From Gammaproteobacteria bacterium (lineage in GTDB: Bacteria; Pseudomonadota; Gammaproteobacteria; Acidiferrobacterales; Acidiferrobacteraceae): a DNA stretch of 8,784 nt. The stretch is taken from NCBI GenBank assembly GCA_028064935.1, contig JAPTWT010000144.1, positions 1 through 8,784 of the forward strand. Reading direction: 5' to 3'. Positions 1 to 8,675 of the stretch are shown piece by piece. The position numbers and the translations under genes were made by a program. Position 1 is the stretch's first letter. Every line of letters begins with the position of its first letter. A model generated the notes under the pieces. That model did no database searches. It was not told the origin of the DNA and saw only the letters and a program-made list of their open reading frames with translations.

Positions 1-2052
<2,052 letters not shown>

Positions 2053-2055
2053 GTC

Positions 2056-5000
2056 TTACGCCTCCGCGGTCTGCCGTGCCACCATGCCGAGCGCCTCTTC
2101 GACGTCGACGCTCACAAGTCGCGATACGCCGGCCTCGGCGGTGGTCACCCCGAGCAGCACATCGGCGGCCTCCATCGTCACCTTGTTATGGGTGATAAAG
2201 AGCAGCTGACTCTTCTTGGCGAGCTCCTTCAGGGTCTGTGCAAAACGCCCGACATTGGCCTCGTCGAGTGGCGCATCGACCTCGTCCAGAAAACAAAAGG
2301 GCGCCGGGTTTAATGCAAACAGCGCGAAGATGAGCGATACCGCGACCAGTGCCTTCTCGCCACCAGACAGCAGCTGGATCGTGCTATTGCGCTTGCCCGG
2401 CGGGCGCGCCATGACGGTGACGCCGGTCTCCAGGAGGTCTTCGCTGCTCAAAAGGAGCTGCGCCTCGCCGCCCCCGAAGAGTCGCGGAAAGAAGGCCTTG
2501 AAGTCCTCATTGACGCGCTCAAAGGTCTCCTTGAAGCGGCTGCGCGTCTCGCGGTCGATCTTGCGAATCGCCTCATCCAGCAGCGCCAGCGCCTCGCTCA
2601 GGTCGGCGTGTTGTGCGTCCAGAAACTCCTTGCGGCGCGACTGCTCCTCGAATTCCTCGATGGCCATGAGATTCACGGCCCCGAGCCGTCGAATACGCTC
2701 CACGAGATCCGCGAGCTCGCGCTCCAGCGGTTCGGCATCAACATGATCGTCCAGGTCCTGGGCGAGGCGCGCGATGTCCTCTTCCACCCCCTGGGCACGC
2801 AACCCTTCCACCAGCGCATCACGGCGCACCTTCAGTTCATGGACCAGAAGCCGCCTCGTGTTCGCCTCCTCCTCGGCGGCGCGCGTTGCGGCATCGACGT
2901 CATGGCGCGCGCCATCGGCACGCCGCAACGCCTGTTCCTTGGTATCCAGATCCTGCTCGGCGGCGGCGAGCGCCGCCTGCGCCGCCGCGCGCTCCAAGAG
3001 CAGCCGCCCGAGCTCCGCCTGCGGCTCACGTTCCTTGGCAAGCGCCTCCTCGATCTGCCGCGCCACGGTCTCCCGGCGCGCCCCCAAGCGCCCCAGTTCG
3101 GCGCGCGCACGCGCCAGCCGTTCACGCAGCCCGTCGCGTGCGGTCCGCGCCTGCTGCTGTGCCATCGCCAATTTGTGGCGCTTGTCGCCTGCCGCACGGA
3201 GCGCCGCGCGTGCCGCCTCGAGTGCCGCCTGGTGGGTCTCGCGCTGCCCGGCAAGTGCCGCCAGGGCCGCCTCACTCTGCGCTGCGGCCTCGCGCGCGCG
3301 CCGCTCCTCGCCCTCTGCCCGCTCACGCTCCACAAGGCAGGCGTTCAGCTCCTTTTTGACCTCGTCGAGCTCGGCCAGTAAGCGACCATGACGTGCCGCC
3401 CGGCTCTGCTCCTCGGCGTGCGCGCGTTGCACCGCGCCATGCGCCTTGGTACGGACATCGGCGCACCGGTCCAGGGCGCGACGGGCCTCGGCGCGCTGCC
3501 CCTCGAGGGCCCCCAGTTCCGCCCGTGCGCCATCCCGGGCGCGCTCGGCAAGCGTCAACGCCGCGCGACTCGCCTGCTCGCGTCGCGTCCACTCCGCAAT
3601 CTCGCGCTCGCGCGCCAACACCCCGGCACGCTCGTCGTTCTCGCCGGCAAAACTGATTACGTCCCGACCGACGCACACGCCCTCCGGGGTCACCAGCGTT
3701 TCGTTCACAGACAGCCCGGGACGCTCGGCCAAGGCCTGCGCGAGTGATGCCACGGGACGCACGCCACCAAAGAGTCCTGCCACCGAAAACGGCGCACGCA
3801 CCTTGCCCCCAAGTCCCGACGACACGTCATCGGAATCCGCGCTCCGAGGCTCGAACAGCACCACCGGGGTCTTCTCCAGGGGCGCCACACGTTCCGGCGT
3901 GACGGTACCCGCGGGCACACAAAGCGCGGCAATCCTGGCCCCGAGCCAGCGCTCGATGGCCCGCTCCCACCCGGCATCCACATCCAGCTGGGTGGCCAAC
4001 CGCGGCGCCTGCGAAAGGCCGTGCTCGCGCACCCAACGGCTCACGGCCTCATGGCCCGTGCGCAGGGCCTGCGCCTGCATGCTGCGCAACGACGCCAGCC
4101 GCGCATCCGCGGCCTTGACGGTCCCGGCCTGCTCGGCGACCTCGTGCGTGGCCGTCTCCAGGGACTGTCGCTGCATGGCCAGCCGCTCCTCGAGACCGGT
4201 CAGCCGCTCCTTCGCGTCCTCGTAATCGCGATCCGCGAGATCCGAGGCCTCGGTCAGGGTCGCAAGCCCGCTCCCGCCGCTCGCCCCGACGCTCTGCGCC
4301 TCGCTTTCGAGGCGCGCGGCTCGATGCCTCAGATCTTCGCTGCGCGCCGTCAGACGCGCGGTCTCGCTGCGTGCCGCGGCACTCGCCCGCACCGGCCCCT
4401 GGGCCTCGAGACCTGCCGCCTCGAACGACCGCCGCCAGGTATCGAGCACGGCCTCGGCTTGGCGTTGTGCCTCAGCCGCAGTACGCTCCTCGACGCCCGC
4501 CCGGTCCTCGGCGGGGGCAAGCCCCGCCAGTTCCTGCGACAGCGACTGCTCGCGCTCCTGATCCGCGGTCACCTCCCGATCCAGGCGCTCGCACTGGGCG
4601 ACGATATTCTGCTGCTCGGCGCGCCGTTCGGCGGCCAGGGCGCGCGCATGCGCTATCTCCTGTTCGCGCTGCGTGACCTCGGTGGCCGCCGCGTAGGCAC
4701 GCTCGCGCACCGCGCGCACCGTCTCGTTACTCTCATCGCGCGCCACGCGCAAGGCCTCGGTCTCGGCCTCCAGGGCGCGTTGCCGGGCGAGCGCTGCTTC
4801 CACCGCCGTCACGGCCTCTTCCGCGGCCTTACCGGCGGCCTCGATCTCGTGGGTGAAGCGCCGGAACTGGGCACCCGCCAAAGTCAGGCGCAGCGCGCGC
4901 TCGCGTTCCCGCCAGACCTTATAGTTCTGCGCCGCCGCCGCCTGACGCTTGAGACGATTGAGCTGAGTGTCGAGCTCGCCACGCGTGTCGTCCAGCCGCG

Positions 5001-5574
5001 CCAGGTTCTCGCGCACATGGCGCAGACGGTTCTCGGTCTCCCGGCGCCGCTCCTTGTAGCGCGAGATACCGGCGGCCTCCTCGAGAAACAGGCGCAGATC
5101 CTCCGGACGCGCCTCGACGATCCGCGAGATCATGCCCTGCTCGATGATGGAGTAGGCACGCGGACCGAGGCCCGTCCCGAGAAACAAATCCGTAATATCC
5201 TTTCGGCGACAACGCGTCTTGTTCAGGAAATAATCCGATGCCCCATCGCGCGACGCCTCGCGGCGCACGACGATCTCCGCATAACGGGCGTATTCGCCGG
5301 CGGCACGGCCTTCGCTGTTATCAAAGACAAGCTCCACGGACGCCTGGCTCACCGGCTTGCGGCTCGTCGATCCACTGAAGATGACATCGGCCAGCGTGTC
5401 ACCCCGCAGATGGCGGGCCGAACTTTCCCCCATCACCCAGCGAACGGCGTCGATGATGTTGGATTTCCCGCAACCGTTTGGACCGACGATACCGACGAGA
5501 TTGGCGGCCACCGGCACCGTGGTCGGGTCAACAAAGGATTTGAAGCCCGCGAGCTTGATCTTCTTTAAGCGCAT
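2056..5574 (-). CDS. smc: Chromosome partition protein Smc (condensin ATPase)
   Basis: Smc forms a ring-like homodimer with ScpA and ScpB that loads on and compacts the chromosome using ATP. The 1172-residue product has the full family architecture. The N-terminal head carries MRLKKIKLAGFKSF and the Walker A motif GPNGCGKSN (31-39). The Q-loop is in SIIEQGMIS (Gln146). A first coiled coil runs from about 170 to 510 and the hinge from about 515 to 650 (RWLGARIAALCV, GLGGKVRAPF, LVTPEGVCVGRD). A second coil runs to about 1000. The C-terminal head has the ABC signature LSGGEKALVA (from 1069), Walker B FCFLDEVDAP (Asp1097, Glu1098) and the H-loop ITHNK (His1129). Length is typical of bacterial Smc and the frame is unbroken. 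The coils are very rich in Ala, Arg and Glu. The start is set by the conserved N-terminus; no clear Shine-Dalgarno precedes it. It is the first gene of the unit with zipA and ligA. The presence of Smc implies that this organism uses Smc-ScpAB rather than MukBEF. Confidence 0.97.
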   Translation of the reverse strand: MRLKKIKLAGFKSFVDPTTVPVAANLVGIVGPNGCGKSNIIDAVRWVMGESSARHLRGDTLADVIFSGSTSRKPVSQASVELVFDNSEGRAAGEYARYAEIVVRREASRDGASDYFLNKTRCRRKDITDLFLGTGLGPRAYSIIEQGMISRIVEARPEDLRLFLEEAAGISRYKERRRETENRLRHVRENLARLDDTRGELDTQLNRLKRQAAAAQNYKVWRERERALRLTLAGAQFRRFTHEIEAAGKAAEEAVTAVEAALARQRALEAETEALRVARDESNETVRAVRERAYAAATEVTQREQEIAHARALAAERRAEQQNIVAQCERLDREVTADQEREQSLSQELAGLAPAEDRAGVEERTAAEAQRQAEAVLDTWRRSFEAAGLEAQGPVRASAAARSETARLTARSEDLRHRAARLESEAQSVGASGGSGLATLTEASDLADRDYEDAKERLTGLEERLAMQRQSLETATHEVAEQAGTVKAADARLASLRSMQAQALRTGHEAVSRWVREHGLSQAPRLATQLDVDAGWERAIERWLGARIAALCVPAGTVTPERVAPLEKTPVVLFEPRSADSDDVSSGLGGKVRAPFSVAGLFGGVRPVASLAQALAERPGLSVNETLVTPEGVCVGRDVISFAGENDERAGVLAREREIAEWTRREQASRAALTLAERARDGARAELGALEGQRAEARRALDRCADVRTKAHGAVQRAHAEEQSRAARHGRLLAELDEVKKELNACLVERERAEGEERRAREAAAQSEAALAALAGQRETHQAALEAARAALRAAGDKRHKLAMAQQQARTARDGLRERLARARAELGRLGARRETVARQIEEALAKEREPQAELGRLLLERAAAQAALAAAEQDLDTKEQALRRADGARHDVDAATRAAEEEANTRRLLVHELKVRRDALVEGLRAQGVEEDIARLAQDLDDHVDAEPLERELADLVERIRRLGAVNLMAIEEFEEQSRRKEFLDAQHADLSEALALLDEAIRKIDRETRSRFKETFERVNEDFKAFFPRLFGGGEAQLLLSSEDLLETGVTVMARPPGKRNSTIQLLSGGEKALVAVSLIFALFALNPAPFCFLDEVDAPLDEANVGRFAQTLKELAKKSQLLFITHNKVTMEAADVLLGVTTAEAGVSRLVSVDVEEALGMVARQTAEA
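2061..2065 (-). promoter_or_regulatory. Shine-Dalgarno site of zipA inside the smc 3' end
   Basis: The plus strand reads cctcc, so the minus-strand mRNA carries GGAGG eight bases before the zipA ATG. It lies within the last codons of smc, before the smc TAA at 2058-2056. This near-perfect anti-16S match fixes the zipA start and suggests that zipA is translated from the smc transcript. Confidence 0.8.
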
Positions 5575-5591
5575 GAGACGTCGTGATCGGC

Positions 5592-5597
5592 TACAAT
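5592..5597 (+). promoter_or_regulatory. Possible -10 box for queF in the divergent smc/queF gap
   Basis: TACAAT differs by one base from the sigma-70 -10 consensus and lies about 32 bases before the preferred queF start. Transcription from it would begin near 5604, leaving a leader of about 25 bases. It would exclude the upstream in-frame ATG at 5596. No good -35 hexamer sits 16-18 bases upstream, where the smc start codon lies, so the assignment is weak. I saw no convincing minus-strand promoter for smc in the same gap. Confidence 0.3.
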
Positions 5598-5628
5598 GGG
5601 CTGCAAAGCTAGCACACTAGAGACGGAA

Positions 5629-6012
5629 ATGCCTACCGAACCGACCAAGCGACTCGAGACCTTCCCCAACCCGCATCCGGAACGCGACTATCAGATCCAT
5701 ATCCGCATCCCGGAATTCACCTGTCTCTGCCCTAAAACCGGCCAGCCGGACTTCGCCGAACTCGATCTCGTCTATGTACCGGATCACGCGTGCCTCGAGC
5801 TCAAGTCCCTGAAGCTCTACGTCTGGTCGTACCGCAACGAGGGGGCGTTCCACGAGGCCGTGACCAACCGCATCTTGAATGATCTGGTGGCGGCCACGGC
5901 ACCCCGCTATATGGTGCTCACGGCCCGATTCAACGTCCGTGGCGGCCTCTACACCCACGTCATCGCGCACCATGGCCAACGACCGTCCGGACTGCCTGAA
6001 CACGGTCTTTGA
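5629..6012 (+). CDS. queF: NADPH-dependent 7-cyano-7-deazaguanine reductase QueF, short form
   Basis: Reduces the nitrile of preQ0 to the aminomethyl group of preQ1 with two NADPH, a step towards the queuosine wobble base of tRNA. It acts in the cytoplasm. From the ATG at 5629 the product is 127 residues. It carries the catalytic-cysteine motif [18 protein letters not shown], with Cys34 as the thioimide nucleophile and Asp41 as the proton donor. The QueF NADPH motif follows as [21 protein letters not shown] (from residue 56, key residues Glu57, Lys59, Lys62, His75). This is the single-domain (unimodular) form known from Bacillus subtilis, not the roughly 280-residue E. coli type. An in-frame ATG at 5596 would add [12 protein letters not shown] prefer 5629 because those residues do not look conserved, the possible -10 box overlaps the upstream ATG, and a weak purine-rich AGACGGAA sits just before 5629. 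It is divergent from smc and is followed after 2 bp by a sugar kinase gene. Confidence 0.95.
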   Translation: MPTEPTKRLETFPNPHPERDYQIHIRIPEFTCLCPKTGQPDFAELDLVYVPDHACLELKSLKLYVWSYRNEGAFHEAVTNRILNDLVAATAPRYMVLTARFNVRGGLYTHVIAHHGQRPSGLPEHGL

Positions 6013-6014
6013 GA

Positions 6015-7277
6015 ATGGCCCGGGAACGATTATTTCTGGGTGTCGACCTCGGCACCTCGGGGATCCGCGTCGGCGCACTTGACGAAACCGGGCGGCGGCG
6101 CGTCGTCGTCACGCGCGCCTGGCCGAGCGGCCAATCCTGGAACCCGGCGGCCTGGTTACGCCACGCCCTGCAACTCATCACCCTCATACGCCGTGGTCGG
6201 CCGTCAGCCGAGATCGCCGCCATAGCCGTCGATGGCACCTCCGGGACCGTGTTCCTCTGCCACCCCTCCACCGGGCGCCCACTCACGCCGGTGCTTGCCT
6301 ACGATGACGGCCGGGCACGCGCCGAGGCCGAGGCCCTGGCGGCGGCAGGCCTCACGACAGGGCCCGCCTCGGGGCCCTACGGGGGACCCGCCAAGCTTTT
6401 GTGGCTTATCCGGCATTACCCGCAGACACCCGCGGTTCTGACCGCCCAAGGGCCGTGGCTCACCGGTATGCTGGCCCGATGCCACCGGGTCTTGGACGAG
6501 CATAACGCCTTGAAGCTCGGCTTCGACGGCCAGTGGTCCGGGGCACTCCTGCGCGCACCCGCAAGCGCCTACCTCCCGCGCGTAGCGCCAGCGGGCACGC
6601 CCCTGGGCCCCCTGCGTTGTGATCTCACCCGCCGCCTTGGCCTGCGTGCACCGCCGCTCATCGTCGCCGGGACCACCGATAGCACCGCCGCATTCCTGGC
6701 ACTCGGGCCATTGCCCCGGGGCTCTGGTGTCAGTTCGCTCGGATCGACCCTGGTCTTGAAGATCCAGAGTCCGCAGCCGGTACTGGTCCCGGAGTCGGGC
6801 ATCTACAGTCACCGCCTAGCTGCTACATGGCTCGTGGGCGGGGCCTCGAATAGCGGCGCCGCGGTGCTTGCCCATTATTTCGACAGGGCGGCACTCCTGC
6901 GCCTGTCCGCCGAACTCCCGCTGGTCTCCGACACCGGGCTCCATTATTACCCGCTATTGAAACCCGGTGAACGCTTCCCGATAAATGATCCACAGCTTGC
7001 GCCCAGACTCGCTCCGCGGCCGGCGGACGACCGGTTATTCGTCCAGGGTCTCCTCGAGGGGCTCTCCGCCATCGAGGCGCGCGGCTACGCGCTCCTGACC
7101 GCGCACGGCGCCCCCCGACTGCAGCGTGTCGTGACCACCGGCGGCGGCGCGGGTAATACCGCGTGGCGCATGATCCGGGAACGGGTGCTGGGCGTCCCCG
7201 TGAGCACGATCACCGACCGCCCGGCGGCGCTTGGCGCGGCACATCTGGCGCGCTCGGGCTGGATGACACGACACTAG
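6015..7277 (+). CDS. FGGY-family carbohydrate kinase, probably D-ribulose kinase (sePSK/AtXK1-like)
   Basis: Probably phosphorylates a free ketopentose, most likely D-ribulose to D-ribulose 5-phosphate, with ATP. The 420-residue product has an N-terminal phosphate motif FLGVDLGTSGIRVGALDE (Asp11), a second motif VDGTSGTVFL (72-81), and AGTTDSTAAFLALG with the likely catalytic base Asp222. It continues with SSLGSTLVLK (240-249), GGASNSGAAVL (275-285), YYPLLKPGERFPINDP (311-326) and the adenosine-binding TTGGGAGN (374-381). Length and the two aspartates match my memory of the Synechococcus D-ribulose kinase (about 426 residues, Asp8 and Asp221) better than the longer xylulokinases or araB-type ribulokinases of about 500 residues. 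Substrate is therefore inferred. ATG 6015 begins two bases after the queF TGA; a TTG at 6009 would add only two residues and overlap that stop. There is no strong Shine-Dalgarno, which suggests translational coupling to queF. Other pentulose substrates remain possible. Confidence 0.85.
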   Translation: MARERLFLGVDLGTSGIRVGALDETGRRRVVVTRAWPSGQSWNPAAWLRHALQLITLIRRGRPSAEIAAIAVDGTSGTVFLCHPSTGRPLTPVLAYDDGRARAEAEALAAAGLTTGPASGPYGGPAKLLWLIRHYPQTPAVLTAQGPWLTGMLARCHRVLDEHNALKLGFDGQWSGALLRAPASAYLPRVAPAGTPLGPLRCDLTRRLGLRAPPLIVAGTTDSTAAFLALGPLPRGSGVSSLGSTLVLKIQSPQPVLVPESGIYSHRLAATWLVGGASNSGAAVLAHYFDRAALLRLSAELPLVSDTGLHYYPLLKPGERFPINDPQLAPRLAPRPADDRLFVQGLLEGLSAIEARGYALLTAHGAPRLQRVVTTGGGAGNTAWRMIRERVLGVPVSTITDRPAALGAAHLARSGWMTRH

Positions 7278-7384
7278 AAAGGATGGTGCTGCATTTTCTC
7301 TTGGACAGACACCGATTCATGCATTAACGTATACTGAATCTCGTAAAAACGTCGGTGATTTTTTGTGCTGAAGGGGACTGCATC
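7278..7384 (+). promoter_or_regulatory. Intergenic region with TATACT hexamer inside an inverted repeat
   Basis: This gap of about 107 bases is visibly more AT-rich than its surroundings. It holds TATACT (7330-7335), one mismatch from the -10 consensus. That hexamer lies inside an inverted repeat with arms GATTCA (7314-7319) and TGAATC (7335-7340) separated by 15 bases, so a repressor could act there. The best -35 candidate, TTGGAC at 7301-7306, is 23 bases upstream of the hexamer, which is too far for a normal spacer. The promoter call is therefore tentative. It would drive the GGDEF-EAL gene. No rho-independent terminator for the kinase gene is evident. Confidence 0.4.
7371..7377 (+). promoter_or_regulatory. 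Shine-Dalgarno site of the GGDEF-EAL gene
   Basis: AAGGGGA sits seven bases before the ATG at 7385. This is the reason for choosing 7385 over the in-frame GTG at 7355, which lies upstream of this site and would add ten residues lacking domain character. Confidence 0.75.
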
Positions 7385-8653
7385 ATGTCGATGTCCGATC
7401 TGGGCGATTCTATAAGCGTCCCGAGTCGAGCCGCGCTACAACAAACGGTAGCGACGCGCATGGAGCTCGGAAAACGCTTTGGCGTCATCTTGTGCGATAT
7501 CGACCGGTTCAAGCTGATAAATTACAGCCTAGGGCGCGAGTTCGCTGACCGGGTGCTGCGCCAGATGGCGGAAGTCCTGCGCGAAGTCCTCGGGGCGGAT
7601 GCCACCGTCGGCCGCTGGGGCGGCCCGGAGTTCTTGTGCGTGATCAACGACACCCACAACGTCGACCTGCTCGTCGAGCGTCTGCGCCAACGCATCGAGC
7701 GGCTCGTGATCCTGTCCAAGACGAGCCGCATCCACATCACGGCGAGTTTTGGCGTGGCAAGCTTTCCCGAAGACGGCGGCGGCCCCGCGGATCTTTTGAA
7801 CGCGGTCGAGGCCGCGCTCTATCATGCCAAGGACTCGGGACGCAACCGCGCAGTGCGCGCCACCACTGTGCAAAAGCGCCTGCTCGGCATGGGCGCCGCC
7901 CTCGAGGCGGCCCTTCACGAACAACGCGTTGTCGCCGCCTACCAGCCCATCGTCGATCTGCATAGCGGCCAGGTCGTGGCGGAAGAGGCGCTGGCGCGCA
8001 TGCTCCTTCCCAATGGACGGGTGCTTGCCGCTGAGGAGTTCATCGAAGTCTCCCAGCACCTCCAGCTCACCTACAAGATCGACCAGAGCGTCATCCGCGC
8101 GACCCTGGAACGATGCATGGCATCGCTGCGCGACAAGGCGCCGCTCGTGCACTTCGTAAACATCTCGGCCGACCTGCTACGCCATCCCGAGGTGGTTCAA
8201 GACCTCCTTGGGCTCATCGGCAAATATTGCGATGCCTGCCAGGACCAAGGAGACACCCATGGGACACTGGTCCTTGAGCTGACCGAGCGTGAGCTATTCG
8301 CAGACAGCCGCAATGTCCGCGACCTGCTCATGGCCTTCGTCAACGCCGGCCTGAAGCTCGCTCTCGACGACTTTGGGCGTGGCTATTCCTCGTTTCAATA
8401 CCTAGCCGACCTGCCGTTCTCGTTTCTAAAGCTCGAAGGGAGTCTCGTAAGCCGTATCCACGAACCGACCGTCCGCGCGATTATTCAAGGCATCCAGCGC
8501 ATCGCCGAGGAATTGAAGATCACGACGCTCGCCGAGGGCGTGGAGACCGCCGAGACCGCCGCCATCATCAAGGACCTCGGCATCGACTGGGCCCAAGGCT
8601 TTCTCTATGGACGGGCCAGCGGGCAGCCGACTCTTGCCGCCCGCCAGTCCTGA
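7385..8653 (+). CDS. GGDEF-EAL protein with degenerate GGDEF; likely c-di-GMP phosphodiesterase
   Basis: A 422-residue cytoplasmic protein with no membrane segment, signal peptide or N-terminal sensor domain; the GGDEF fold begins near residue 15. The GGDEF half (about 15-160) is degenerate. The signature reads RWGGPEFL (GGPEF, 79-83), with proline replacing the catalytic acid. FKLINYSLGREFADRVL (42-58) lacks the usual Asp and His of NDxxGHxxGD. No RxxD inhibitory site stands five residues before the signature. The EAL half (about 170-418) looks intact: YQPIVDLHSGQVVAEEALAR (Glu201), FVNIS (Asn259), LELTERE (Glu301), LALDDFGRGYSSF (Asp328, Asp329), FLKLEGS (Lys349), LAEGVET (Glu384) and WAQGFLYGRA (Gln404). 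It should hydrolyse c-di-GMP to pGpG, with the GGDEF half possibly acting as a GTP-sensing or dimerisation module. It has its own strong ribosome site and probably its own promoter, and converges on soxZ with a 6-bp gap. Activity is inferred from residues only. Confidence 0.93.
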   Translation: MSMSDLGDSISVPSRAALQQTVATRMELGKRFGVILCDIDRFKLINYSLGREFADRVLRQMAEVLREVLGADATVGRWGGPEFLCVINDTHNVDLLVERLRQRIERLVILSKTSRIHITASFGVASFPEDGGGPADLLNAVEAALYHAKDSGRNRAVRATTVQKRLLGMGAALEAALHEQRVVAAYQPIVDLHSGQVVAEEALARMLLPNGRVLAAEEFIEVSQHLQLTYKIDQSVIRATLERCMASLRDKAPLVHFVNISADLLRHPEVVQDLLGLIGKYCDACQDQGDTHGTLVLELTERELFADSRNVRDLLMAFVNAGLKLALDDFGRGYSSFQYLADLPFSFLKLEGSLVSRIHEPTVRAIIQGIQRIAEELKITTLAEGVETAETAAIIKDLGIDWAQGFLYGRASGQPTLAARQS

Positions 8654-8655
8654 TC

Positions 8656-8675
8656 GACCCTAACTCACATGGGTC
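8656..8675. repeat. Short inverted repeat at the convergent gene ends
   Basis: GACCC (8656-8660) and GGGTC (8671-8675) form a 5-bp GC-rich stem around a 10-base loop, just after the GGDEF-EAL stop and across the soxZ stop. It could serve as a weak bidirectional terminator. There is no T-run on either strand and the stem is short, so chance is quite possible. Confidence 0.25.

Noticed and set aside
2608..3381. 257-codon plus-strand open frame opposite the second Smc coil
   Set aside because: Also in codon register with smc and explained by base composition; no domain visible.
2900..4800. Repetitive-looking GCC/CGC-rich stretches inside smc, considered as DNA repeats
   Set aside because: They reflect Ala/Arg/Glu heptads of the coiled coil written in GC-rich codons; no exact tandem unit was found by eye.
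4021..5568. 515-codon open frame on the plus strand opposite smc
   Set aside because: It is in exact codon register with smc on the other strand. Such antisense frames stay open in GC-rich genes because TTA, CTA and TCA codons are rare. The product shows no recognisable motif, while smc is unmistakable.
5617..6078. 153-codon minus-strand open frame opposite queF
   Set aside because: In codon register with queF, whose catalytic and NADPH motifs are clear.
6204..6812. 202-codon minus-strand open frame opposite the kinase
   Set aside because: In codon register with the kinase gene; a compositional shadow.
7276..7299. AGAAA-GG-ATG / CAT-TTTCT imperfect hairpin after the kinase stop, considered as a terminator
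   Set aside because: The stem is AT-rich with a 2-base bulge and lacks a following T-run, so it does not meet the usual pattern of an intrinsic terminator.
7301..7335. TTGGAC with TATACT as a full sigma-70 promoter
   Set aside because: The spacer is 23 bases, well beyond the usual 16-18, so only the -10-like hexamer is reported as tentative.
7529..8152. 207-codon minus-strand open frame opposite the GGDEF-EAL gene
   Set aside because: In codon register with the real gene, which has complete EAL motifs and a strong ribosome site.
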